Notes under the pieces: generated by a model | Databases searched by the model: none | The model's input: only the letters and a program-made list of their open reading frames with translations | What the model was told of the DNA's origin: nothing | Shown: one piece after another, positions 1-5,815 of the stretch | Layout of the letters: the number at the start of each line of letters is the position of its first letter | Numbering within the stretch: position 1 is the first letter of the stretch | Position numbers and translations under genes: made by a program | NCBI GenBank assembly: GCA_012520835.1 | Contig: JAAYNN010000039.1 | Coordinates: 1 to 8,181 of the forward strand | Source of the DNA: Dehalococcoidales bacterium | Lineage (GTDB): Bacteria > Chloroflexota > Dehalococcoidia > Dehalococcoidales > UBA5627 | DNA: 8,181 bases | Reading direction: 5' to 3'

Positions 1-952
1 ACTTGTGCAGCGAAACGAAAACGCCTGCCTGCTGTTCAAAAATGGGTGGCAGAGGGTCGGGGCGTGCGATTGTCCTGCCCTCGTTAATATAGGTTTCGAT
101 GGTCTTTTTTGCCAGTTTTACCGGTTCCGAGAAGTCTTTATCCCCGCTTTTTTTTATAATTATCCCGGCATAACCGACAACGCTGTCATAATCGCCTGAA
201 GTATCTCCGCTGGTGCGATGCATCACCAGTTCGCTTTCCCCGGCGCCGAGCTCTCTGGCGGCGGAAATCAAGCTGACAGCCGGCCCGGAACCGCACATGC
301 TGATATTATTATTGCGTATGCATTCCAGAAGTTCGCCCTCGTCGAGTTCGAGAATTGCTTCTATTGCCATGTTATCTTTGCGGATAACCGCTTGATGTTC
401 TTCGTAGTGTGTCATATCGCTGGAGGCGATTATCAATGCCTCTTTACCGGAATCTTCGATAGCTTTGGCAATGGCACGCCCGATTTCGCGGTAAACCGTG
501 CCGGTGGCATGAGAAAGGATGATGGGCACGATTTGAACGTCCTGATTGAAATACTGCAGGAAAGGCAGCTGCACTTCTATCGAATGTTCAGAGATGTGCG
601 CCAAATAATCCTCCGACAGGTATTTGGAGTTTGCCAAAATGCGTTTTGCCAGCGCTGAGTCGATTTTTACATTTCCAAGCGGTGTTTTCCAGATGCCGTT
701 AGTCATAATGCTGAAGGGTCTGCCTTTGCCGGTATGGTTGGGACCCATGACAATACATGTGTCTTTTACGTTTACTCTGGATATTGTCGCTCCGGCTACA
801 CTTCCGGAGTAGACATATCCCGCGTGTGGCATTATTAATCCGATAGCATCCTCTTTGACGGCATCTTCATCTACCATTTCTGCTATCGTTTTTCTCAGTT
901 CAATCGGGGAACCGGGATAAAACATCCCGCTGACGGCTGCTTCCCTGTTCAT
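1..952 (-). CDS. amrB: AmmeMemoRadiSam system protein B (MEMO) fused to protein A (AMMECR1), 3' end beyond window
   Basis: Partial gene; 317 codons are visible and the frame is open to the left edge. Residues 1-268 are a MEMO-family domain related to class III extradiol dioxygenases. Its motifs are PHAGYVYSG (41-49), GPNHTG (70-75), EHSIEVQLP (122-130), SSDMTHY (177-183) and CGSGP (220-224). H43, H73 and C220 match the metal-binding His/His/Cys of human MEMO1 (established for the family). From about residue 274 a second domain begins, LAKKTIETYI then AGVFVSLHK, which is the start of AMMECR1. The protein is therefore a B-A fusion. The biochemical function of this conserved trio is not settled. 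The start is the ATG at 952, with GGGAG 8 bases upstream. That ATG overlaps the amrS stop (ATGA), so translation is probably coupled. Eight A residues (148-155) mark the domain junction. Family assignment is confident; the role is unknown. Confidence 0.93.
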   Translation of the reverse strand, partial: MNREAAVSGMFYPGSPIELRKTIAEMVDEDAVKEDAIGLIMPHAGYVYSGSVAGATISRVNVKDTCIVMGPNHTGKGRPFSIMTNGIWKTPLGNVKIDSALAKRILANSKYLSEDYLAHISEHSIEVQLPFLQYFNQDVQIVPIILSHATGTVYREIGRAIAKAIEDSGKEALIIASSDMTHYEEHQAVIRKDNMAIEAILELDEGELLECIRNNNISMCGSGPAVSLISAARELGAGESELVMHRTSGDTSGDYDSVVGYAGIIIKKSGDKDFSEPVKLAKKTIETYINEGRTIARPDPLPPIFEQQAGVFVSLHK

Positions 953-1974
953 TGTTTTATCTCCCTGTCTATCCTGATATTGAGGTTTGCCCCGCAGTAG
1001 GCGCAGCTATCGTCTTTTAAAGCGAGGATTTTTGTCTGATAACCCTGTCTCTGTATTACCATCTTTCCGCAGGAATAACAGGTGGTGTTTTCACTTTCGT
1101 GCCCGGGTATATTGCCGGCATAAACAAATTTCAAGCCGGCTTTTTTACCGATATCGATGGCATGTTCCAGTGATTCTACCGGGGATTCCTGAACATCCGT
1201 CATATTATAATGCGGATAAAAGCGGGTGACATGCCAGGGGGTCAGCTCCCCCAGTTCTTCTTTAATCCAGTGTGCAATGCCTTCCAGCTGAAAATCATCA
1301 TCGTTTATTTCCGGTACGATATTGGTCACCACTTCGACATGCATCTTCCATTTCTCTCTGGCTCTTTTGGCATTGTCGAGGATGCCTTTCCATTCTTTAA
1401 TATTGGCCAGTTCTGTATAGGCCTCGGCGGTAAATCCCTTTACATCGATGCGATAAGCATCCAGATAAGGCCCGATGGCATCGAGGGCTTCCGTAGTCAT
1501 AAAACCGTTGGAAACATAGGCGGTATAGAGTCCGCTCTCTCTGGCCAGTTTGGCCGAGTCCAGCGTGTATTCGAACCAGACTGTCGGTTCGTTATAGGTC
1601 CAGGCAATTCCGCGGCAGCCGTATTCCTTTGCCAGCCTGACTGCTTCCAGAGGGAGAATCTGTCCTCCTTTTAAAGGATTGTTTACACATGATATCTCCC
1701 AGTTCTGGCAGCCGCCGCAGTGGAAGTTGCAGCCCCAGCTGCCCAGTGAGAATACCTGACTTCCGGGGTAGAAATGAAAGAGCGGTTTCTTTTCGATGGG
1801 ATCGGCGGCCACAGACGATGCCTGCGCATAATTGAGATTGTAAAGTATGCCATCGACGTTTTGATACATGCGGCACACACCTTTCCGTCCTGCAGCAATA
1901 TTGCAATGCCACTGGCAGGTGTTACAGCGCACGCGGGAATCGATCAGTTTTTCAAAAAGCATAGCCTGATGCAT
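949..1974 (-). CDS. amrS: AmmeMemoRadiSam system radical SAM enzyme
   Basis: 341-residue radical SAM protein of the AmrS family, formerly annotated as a pyruvate formate-lyase activating enzyme homologue. The [4Fe-4S]/SAM motif is C-x3-C-x2-C at C82, C86 and C89, in GCNFHCGGCQNWEIS. Four further cysteines near the N-terminus (C17, C20, C24, C34) and two C-terminal CxxC pairs (C299/C302 and C324/C327) could bind an extra cluster or zinc. DPIEKKPLFHFYPGS (58-72) and TYNEPT (126-131) are typical family signatures. The ATG at 1974 was chosen because GAGG (1984-1981) lies six bases upstream; a longer TTG-started frame from 1986 would place that SD inside the gene. It is the first gene of the operon and overlaps the MEMO/AMMECR1 fusion by four bases. 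The substrate is unknown; by family association the three proteins are thought to act in one modification pathway. Confidence 0.95.
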   Translation of the reverse strand: MHQAMLFEKLIDSRVRCNTCQWHCNIAAGRKGVCRMYQNVDGILYNLNYAQASSVAADPIEKKPLFHFYPGSQVFSLGSWGCNFHCGGCQNWEISCVNNPLKGGQILPLEAVRLAKEYGCRGIAWTYNEPTVWFEYTLDSAKLARESGLYTAYVSNGFMTTEALDAIGPYLDAYRIDVKGFTAEAYTELANIKEWKGILDNAKRAREKWKMHVEVVTNIVPEINDDDFQLEGIAHWIKEELGELTPWHVTRFYPHYNMTDVQESPVESLEHAIDIGKKAGLKFVYAGNIPGHESENTTCYSCGKMVIQRQGYQTKILALKDDSCAYCGANLNIRIDREIKQ

Positions 1975-1980
1975 AATCAA

Positions 1981-1984
1981 CCTC
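1981..1984 (-). promoter_or_regulatory. Start-deciding SD of amrS
   Basis: GAGG on the minus strand, six bases before the ATG at 1974. It argues against the in-frame TTG at 1986, which would leave no SD upstream. Confidence 0.65.
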
Positions 1985-1990
1985 AATTCT

Positions 1991-2019
1991 ATTATACACT
2001 ATCTTCAGATTGTTGGTTT
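1991..2019 (-). promoter_or_regulatory. Probable promoter of the amrS operon
   Basis: A perfect TATAAT is read at 1996-1991 on the minus strand. The -35 side is poor: AAACCA at 2019-2014 gives a 17-base spacer, and TTAAAC at 2021-2016 gives 19. Transcription would start near 1985, almost at the GAGG, so the leader would be only about ten bases. The weak -35 suggests help from an activator. Confidence 0.45.
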
Positions 2020-2026
2020 AACATTT

Positions 2027-2047
2027 TTATTCTACAATATAGAATAA
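2027..2047. promoter_or_regulatory. Inverted repeat, candidate operator in the divergent spacer
   Basis: Perfect 8+8 inverted repeat TTATTCTA-N5-TAGAATAA. It lies just upstream of the candidate -35 of amrS, and on the other side of the small membrane gene's leader. The dyad suits a dimeric regulator controlling one or both divergent units. It is AT-rich, so chance occurrence is possible; no regulator gene lies beside it. Confidence 0.35.
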
Positions 2048-2100
2048 GACATTAACGGTCGAACAGATATCGGTTTTTTATACAGGAAAAGATTTATACA

Positions 2101-2110
2101 ATACCGGTAT
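2101..2110. repeat. Perfect 10-bp palindrome before the small membrane gene
   Basis: ATACCGGTAT reads the same on both strands and ends one base before the GGGAGG SD of the next gene. It could be an operator half-site or a chance palindrome. Confidence 0.3.
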
Positions 2111-2124
2111 CGGGAGGATTGCAA

Positions 2125-2322
2125 ATGGCGATGATTGTTGGATTCACACTCGGCGGATTGCTGATTTTAACCGGCGGTGTATCGGTCTTCTTCTGCATAA
2201 CTGAATTTTTCGTTTTTGCTTCTCATAATCTCCAATGGCTGGCAATCGTGTTTTTAATCATGGGTGTATTTGCTGTGTTGGGCGGCGCCTACCTGATCTA
2301 CAACCTCTTAAAGAGAAGTTGA
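2125..2322 (+). CDS. Small two-helix membrane protein, function unknown
   Basis: 65 residues and not recognised as a named family. Two hydrophobic helices fill it: about residues 3-30 (rich in G, L, I, V and F) and 36-60 (ending GGAYLIYNLL), followed by a basic KRS tail. The short polar SHNLQ turn lies between them, giving a hairpin. By the positive-inside rule both ends should face the cytoplasm. ATG 2125 was chosen because GGGAGG (2112-2117) lies seven bases upstream; the in-frame TTG at 2119 sits one base from that SD and is implausible. It is divergent from amrS by 150 bases and followed by the transporter gene after 169 bases. The strong SD and compact membrane design support a real gene. 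It could be an accessory subunit or an unrelated small membrane protein. Confidence 0.65.
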   Translation: MAMIVGFTLGGLLILTGGVSVFFCITEFFVFASHNLQWLAIVFLIMGVFAVLGGAYLIYNLLKRS

Positions 2323-2403
2323 AAAGCATAACTTAACCTTTATATTCTGCCTGTAATATACTTAAGCGACCATTTATCTTTAAAGGTAATGACTGTTCTC
2401 TTT

Positions 2404-2435
2404 TTGACAATATCGCTTTGAAAATCTGGTATTCT
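2404..2435 (+). promoter_or_regulatory. Candidate promoter of the MFS transporter gene
   Basis: A perfect TTGACA lies at 2404-2409. An extended -10 (TGG then TATTCT, 2427-2435) follows, but the spacer is 20 bases, longer than the usual 17. A 17-base spacer would give TGGTAT, a poor -10. The -35 is convincing; the whole promoter is moderate. Confidence 0.4.
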
Positions 2436-2460
2436 ATGTATTTCTATATTAATAATTACC

Positions 2461-2490
2461 CCGGAAGCTTGAGTGTATCGGCTTTTCCGG
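2461..2490 (+). promoter_or_regulatory. Hairpin abutting the MFS start codon
   Basis: CCGGAA (2461-2466) pairs with TTCCGG (2485-2490), and a GC/GC continuation is possible with a two-base bulge. The stem ends one base before the ATG at 2492, where an SD would be expected. It could limit initiation there or protect the mRNA 5' end. Confidence 0.35.
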
Positions 2491-2491
2491 C

Positions 2492-3886
2492 ATGAAGCAG
2501 GTGACTGTGAATCAAACGCAGGACAAGTTAAGTAAGAATGTCATTTTAACCATTGCTGTAATGACTTCCTTCCTGACGCCTTTCATGGGGTCGTCCTTAA
2601 ACATTGCCCTGCCTTCCATCGGCAGTGAATTCTCGATGGATGCCGTTTCCATGAGCTGGGTGGTCAGTATCTATTTACTATCTTCAGCGGTCTTTCTGCT
2701 GCCCATCGGACGCATTGCCGATATATACGGACGCAAGAGGATTCTGCTGCTGGGGATAATCGCTTTTACGCTGTTTTCTTTTCTTCTGGCTGTTGCCACA
2801 TCATCGGTATGGCTGATTGTTTTAAGGGCTTTGCAGGGCCTGGGCAGTGCCATGATATTCGTCACCGGTGTTGCCATTCTCACATCGGCTTTTCCCGCCA
2901 GGGAAAGAGGCAGGGTGCTGGGTATAAATGTGGCATCGGTCTATCTGGGGCTTTCACTGGGGCCGTTCCTCGGGGGCATTCTTACCGAAAGCCTCGGCTG
3001 GCGCAGCATTTTCTGGGTAAACGTTCCGCTGGGATTGATTGTCATCTTTATGATTCTATGGAAACTGAAAGGCGAATGGGCTGAAGCCAAAGGTGAAAAA
3101 TTTGATTTTACCGGTTTTATAATCTACGGGGCCAGTTTAATATGCGCCATGTATGGACTGTCAACACTCCCCGGATTAACAGGGGTATTGCTCCTGATTG
3201 CCGGGTTTCTGCTTTTATTAGCCTTTATCTGGTGGGAAATGAAATGCCGTAGTCCGCTTTTAAATCTCAACCTGATAAGGGGAAATACGGCATTTGTTTT
3301 TTCAAATATAGCGGCGCTTATCAACTTCAGCGCTACCTTTGCCATCGCTTTTCTTTTAAGCCTCTATTTGCAGTACACACAGGGAATGAGCGCTCAGACA
3401 GCCGGGCTCGTCCTGATAACTCAACCTGTGGTAATGGCGATTGTATCGCCGCTGGCAGGCAGGCTTTCCGATAGAGCTCAACCGCGAGTGATAGCTTCTA
3501 TAGGTATGGCATTAACCGCCGGCGGACTGTTGTATTTCACGTTCATCGGTGCCGATACATCAACAGGCATCGTCATGCTGGGGCTGGTAATCGTGGGGCT
3601 GGGATTGGCCTTGTTTTCATCGCCCAATACCAATGCCATCATGAGCGCTGTCGAGAGCAGGTATTATGGCGTGGCTTCGGCGCTGATGTCTACCATGAGA
3701 ATGATAGGAAATATGTTAAGCATGGGAATTGTGACCGTACTGTTTGCCGTACTTATCGGCAGGGTAGAGATTACCCCCGATTACTATGCGCCTTTCCTGC
3801 AGAGCATGCAGATTTCCTTTGCTGTATTTGCAGCACTCTGCTTCCTGGGCATTTTTGCCTCGCTGGCGGGCGGCAGGAAAGCATAA
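2492..3886 (+). CDS. MFS transporter, DHA2 (EmrB/QacA-like) drug:H+ antiporter
   Basis: 464-residue integral membrane protein with about 14 predicted helices, the DHA2 pattern. Motif A, GRIADIYGRKRILL (73-86), lies in the helix 2-3 loop. LRALQGLG (111-118) supplies the conserved arginine of helix 4. GLSLGPFLGG (153-162) is the antiporter motif C of helix 5. WVVSIYLL (56-63) and LNIALPSI (36-43) are also typical. It likely exports amphipathic drugs or metabolites using the proton gradient; the substrate cannot be read from sequence. The ATG at 2492 has no SD. GTG 2507, five codons in, follows AGGTGA at an ideal distance and may be the true start, giving 459 residues. No regulator gene is adjacent. 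No terminator is obvious after the stop. Confidence 0.92.
   Translation: MKQVTVNQTQDKLSKNVILTIAVMTSFLTPFMGSSLNIALPSIGSEFSMDAVSMSWVVSIYLLSSAVFLLPIGRIADIYGRKRILLLGIIAFTLFSFLLAVATSSVWLIVLRALQGLGSAMIFVTGVAILTSAFPARERGRVLGINVASVYLGLSLGPFLGGILTESLGWRSIFWVNVPLGLIVIFMILWKLKGEWAEAKGEKFDFTGFIIYGASLICAMYGLSTLPGLTGVLLLIAGFLLLLAFIWWEMKCRSPLLNLNLIRGNTAFVFSNIAALINFSATFAIAFLLSLYLQYTQGMSAQTAGLVLITQPVVMAIVSPLAGRLSDRAQPRVIASIGMALTAGGLLYFTFIGADTSTGIVMLGLVIVGLGLALFSSPNTNAIMSAVESRYYGVASALMSTMRMIGNMLSMGIVTVLFAVLIGRVEITPDYYAPFLQSMQISFAVFAALCFLGIFASLAGGRKA
2499..2504 (+). promoter_or_regulatory. SD supporting the alternative start GTG 2507
   Basis: AGGTGA is complementary to the 16S rRNA tail, two bases before GTG 2507. 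This is the spacing seen in TAAGGAGGTGA-type sites. The upstream ATG 2492 lacks an SD. Confidence 0.4.
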
Positions 3887-4104
3887 TGGCGTTTATTCCT
3901 GAAATCATGTCTTGTTTATTATTACTTTACAGCGTAAAATAACGTCACATATTCATGCATCTGATTATTATTCTTTTATAAAAATAGTACTATTCGGATT
4001 AGTGTCCAATCAATTGTTAGTTGCGATTAAAATACTATTCTTCAGACACCACAACCGAATAATATCACAAAGATTGATTGAATTGCAGCCTGGAGGTTTT
4101 TGTA
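3887..4104 (+). other. AT-rich leader region of the nitroreductase-fold gene
   Basis: 218 bases with no supported gene. A weak stem TTTAC-AGC-GTAAA lies at 3926-3938; it has no T tract, so it is not a clear terminator. Further on are the 3991-4061 inverted repeat, the palindrome TAGTACTA (3985-3992), the direct repeat TACTATTC (3988-3995 and 4033-4040), and the SD TGGAGG (4091-4096). I could not pick a convincing promoter. Confidence 0.5.
3991..4061. repeat. Two-part inverted repeat upstream of the nitroreductase-fold gene
   Basis: TATTCGG (3991-3997) pairs with CCGAATA (4055-4061). Inside it, GTGTC (4002-4006) pairs with GACAC (4045-4049) across a small internal loop. In addition, CAATCAAT (4007-4014), in the hairpin loop, is complementary to ATTGATTG (4073-4080) just before the SD. 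In RNA this could form exclusive structures; in DNA it could be paired operator sites or the ends of a very small element. Confidence 0.4.
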
Positions 4105-4899
4105 ATGGATATTCCTTATGCAAGATGGTACGAAGCAATCGGGAGAAGAAGGTCATACCGTACGTTTGATAAAAGCAGGCCGATTGAGCCTGATAAACTG
4201 GCATCGCTCGAATCCGTATGCCGGGAGTTCAGGCCGTTTGCGGATGCGCGTGTCGTAATGGTGAATAAGCCGGCAGAGGATATATTTAAATTTATTGCCG
4301 GCAGCTACGGCGTAATCAGGGATGCTCCCGCTTTTCTGGCTTTTATCGGCAACAGCGAAAATCCAAACATCGACGAGCAGTCCGGATACACTGCAGAAGG
4401 CATTCTGCTGGAAGCGACAGCGCTCGGGTTGAACACCTGCTGGGTCGGTGCTTCTTTCAGCACTAAAAAGACCGGCTCTCTAATCGACCTCGGCGACAGG
4501 GAACGTATAATAGGGGTCTCCCCGCTGGGGTATGCCGTAAAAAACGGGACGATAACCGATAAGATTATGACCGGTTTCGGGCGTACGCATAAAAGGCTTC
4601 CCGCAGAGCAACTGGTCAGTGGTCTGATATTTGAAGATGCTCCGGCATGGATAAGAAATGCAATCGAGGCTGCCAGGCTGGCTCCCTCAGCGGTAAACCG
4701 CCAGCCGTGGGGATTTAATATTGAAGAAAATGCTGTAACCGTTTTTATCAGGAGCCGCGGTCCCGATGCCGGGATTCCTTTTCGGCTGGATTGCGGCATC
4801 GCTATGCTGCATATCGAAGTAGCGGCTCTCAATGCCGGTATTAAGGGGAAATGGGAATTTTTAAAGTCTCCGCAAGTGGCGAGATTCAGGGTGGGTTAA
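4105..4899 (+). CDS. Nitroreductase-fold protein, TM1586-type (single-chain two-half domain)
   Basis: 264 residues. The N-terminal half opens with AIGRRRSYRTFDK (10-22), the phosphate-clasp motif of FMN nitroreductases. The usual APS-N-QPW segment is missing there and appears in the second half instead, as ARLAPSAVNRQPWGF (residues 190-204). This split over two half-domains in one chain fits the TM1586 nitroreductase family, whose monomer mimics the usual homodimer. LLEATALGLNTCWVG (about 98-112) is the conserved core helix and strand. It probably binds FMN and may reduce nitro, quinone or similar compounds; substrate and activity are unknown. ATG 4105 was chosen because GGAGG (4092-4096) lies eight bases upstream; the in-frame TTG at 4078 precedes the SD. 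It is a single-gene unit, convergent with pspA. Confidence 0.85.
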   Translation: MDIPYARWYEAIGRRRSYRTFDKSRPIEPDKLASLESVCREFRPFADARVVMVNKPAEDIFKFIAGSYGVIRDAPAFLAFIGNSENPNIDEQSGYTAEGILLEATALGLNTCWVGASFSTKKTGSLIDLGDRERIIGVSPLGYAVKNGTITDKIMTGFGRTHKRLPAEQLVSGLIFEDAPAWIRNAIEAARLAPSAVNRQPWGFNIEENAVTVFIRSRGPDAGIPFRLDCGIAMLHIEVAALNAGIKGKWEFLKSPQVARFRVG

Positions 4900-4951
4900 C
4901 AAACTTTAAATTCGTTGGGATATTGTCAGTATTGTCTTTGCGAGGATGACA

Positions 4952-4978
4952 CAGGCGGACGACCATTGGTCGTCCCTG
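4952..4978. repeat. Strong REP-like hairpin
   Basis: GGACGACCA (4957-4965) and TGGTCGTCC (4967-4975) are perfect complements. CAG (4952-4954) and CTG (4976-4978) extend the stem past a two-base bulge. GC-rich, intergenic and symmetrical, it resembles the dispersed hairpins of many bacterial genomes. A single copy is in the window, so dispersal cannot be shown here. Confidence 0.5.
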
Positions 4979-4993
4979 CGGATTTACAGCTGT

Positions 4994-5036
4994 CCCCACC
5001 CCTCCCGTTTAATCCGGGAAGGGCAGGGGATTTCTT
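4994..5036 (+). terminator. Probable rho-independent terminator of the nitroreductase-fold gene
   Basis: Stem: TCCCG (5003-5007) pairs with CGGGA (5015-5019). It continues as CCC (5000-5002) with GGG (5021-5023) past a bulged A, then CCCC (4994-4997) with GGGG (5026-5029) past a 2x2 loop. The plus-strand side is followed by ATTTCTTCTT. On the minus strand there is no T tract, but the stem could still protect the pspA mRNA 3' end. Confidence 0.5.
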
Positions 5037-5041
5037 CTTAA

Positions 5042-5740
5042 CTAAGCAGCTTCGCCGCCGGCCAGGCGCGCCTTGCGCTGTTCCAGTCTTGATTGTGCCT
5101 GTGCGATAACGACATCCTTATCGACGTCGCTGTTCATCTCGCCGAATACCTGTTCGAATTTAGCATCGGCAACATCGGCACGTCTCTGGATGCGGTCTGC
5201 AACTGCGTCGATGGAAACGTCTCCGCCGGCAGAAGTGATTTTACCGGCCTGGCGTATGGCCGATACAGCGCTTTCCTTGGCTTTGGCCGCCCTGTCCATG
5301 GCTTCAAGGCGCTGAACCTGCTGCAACATGTTCTGATGCTTGGTGCGCAGCGTGGAAGTGGCTTCGGCAAGAGCCTGTGCCGTTTTCTGTCCGGTGGTGA
5401 TTTCCTCATCCTTGGTGGAGAGGCGCTGCTCCAACCCGATTAACCTGGCTTCCATCGGAGTTGCCAGGTGGTCGTTCTCCGGCTTATTATCGCTCAGGAT
5501 AAAATCGATATTCTGGTTGAGTTCTTTAATCTGGGATTTAAGCCGTTCAGCGTCGCGTTTTACCGTTTTAACATGACCGGAAGCTGCCGCCGTAGCGTCC
5601 TCCAGGTCTTCCAGAGCCCCTTCCAGATCTCTGATATACTGCTTGACGGCTCCGATAGAGTTCAGGTCTACCACCTTGTCCAGTAATGCGTGCGCTGCGC
5701 TTAATGCAGCAATGCGTGCCTTTTCAAATAAACCCGCCAT
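5042..5740 (-). CDS. pspA: PspA/IM30 family membrane-stress protein
   Basis: 232 residues, close to the usual PspA length. The N-terminal helix MAGLFEKARIAALSAAHALLDK (1-22) is amphipathic and followed by the family's ALLDK-D pattern; the rest is almost wholly helical coiled coil (about 25-165) with further helices to 228. PspA proteins are ESCRT-III-like: they assemble on the cytoplasmic face of stressed membranes and keep them tight (established for the family). The start ATG 5740 has a strong AAGGAGG nine bases upstream, so high expression is likely. It follows the TPM/coiled-coil gene by 75 bases on the same strand and is probably co-transcribed. The AT-rich gap has a weak TATAAA (5778-5773) that could add a second promoter. 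No PspF, PspB or PspC gene is in the window, so regulation differs from the enterobacterial system. Confidence 0.92.
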   Translation of the reverse strand: MAGLFEKARIAALSAAHALLDKVVDLNSIGAVKQYIRDLEGALEDLEDATAAASGHVKTVKRDAERLKSQIKELNQNIDFILSDNKPENDHLATPMEARLIGLEQRLSTKDEEITTGQKTAQALAEATSTLRTKHQNMLQQVQRLEAMDRAAKAKESAVSAIRQAGKITSAGGDVSIDAVADRIQRRADVADAKFEQVFGEMNSDVDKDVVIAQAQSRLEQRKARLAGGEAA

Positions 5741-5815
5741 GATATGTTTCCTCCTTCTGTTTCATGTTTTGTTTTATATTTTACAACGGTTTTGTTTAAA
5801 ATATCAGTGGTCTCT

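Larger units (their letters stand above)
2323..2491. other. Intergenic region with AT-rich dyads and a candidate transporter promoter
   Basis: No gene is seen. Small inverted repeats occur: TATATT (2341-2346) with AATATA (2355-2360), enclosed by ACCTTTA (2336-2342) and TAAAGGT (2381-2387). There is no GC-rich stem followed by T's, so the small gene has no clear terminator and read-through into the transporter gene is possible. Confidence 0.4.

Noticed and set aside
148..155. A8/T8 run as a sign of a sequencing frameshift breaking the amrB frame
   Set aside because: The frame is open on both sides, with MEMO before and the correct AMMECR1 start after, so the observed length keeps the fusion intact. 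Kept only as a slippage hypothesis.
218..658. 146-codon plus-strand frame
   Set aside because: It lies wholly inside the MEMO domain on the other strand, whose motifs are clear; no SD or family resemblance.
1210..1674. 154-codon plus-strand frame
   Set aside because: Shadow of amrS; the minus frame carries the radical SAM motifs.
3926..3938. TTTAC-AGC-GTAAA stem as the transporter terminator
   Set aside because: The stem is short and AT-rich with no following T tract.
4305..4832. 175-codon minus-strand frame
   Set aside because: Shadow of the nitroreductase-fold gene; no SD and the plus frame has the family motifs.
4900..5041. Short plus-strand frame (4915-5109) across the hairpins
   Set aside because: It crosses two hairpins and the pspA 3' end, has no SD and no recognisable protein character.
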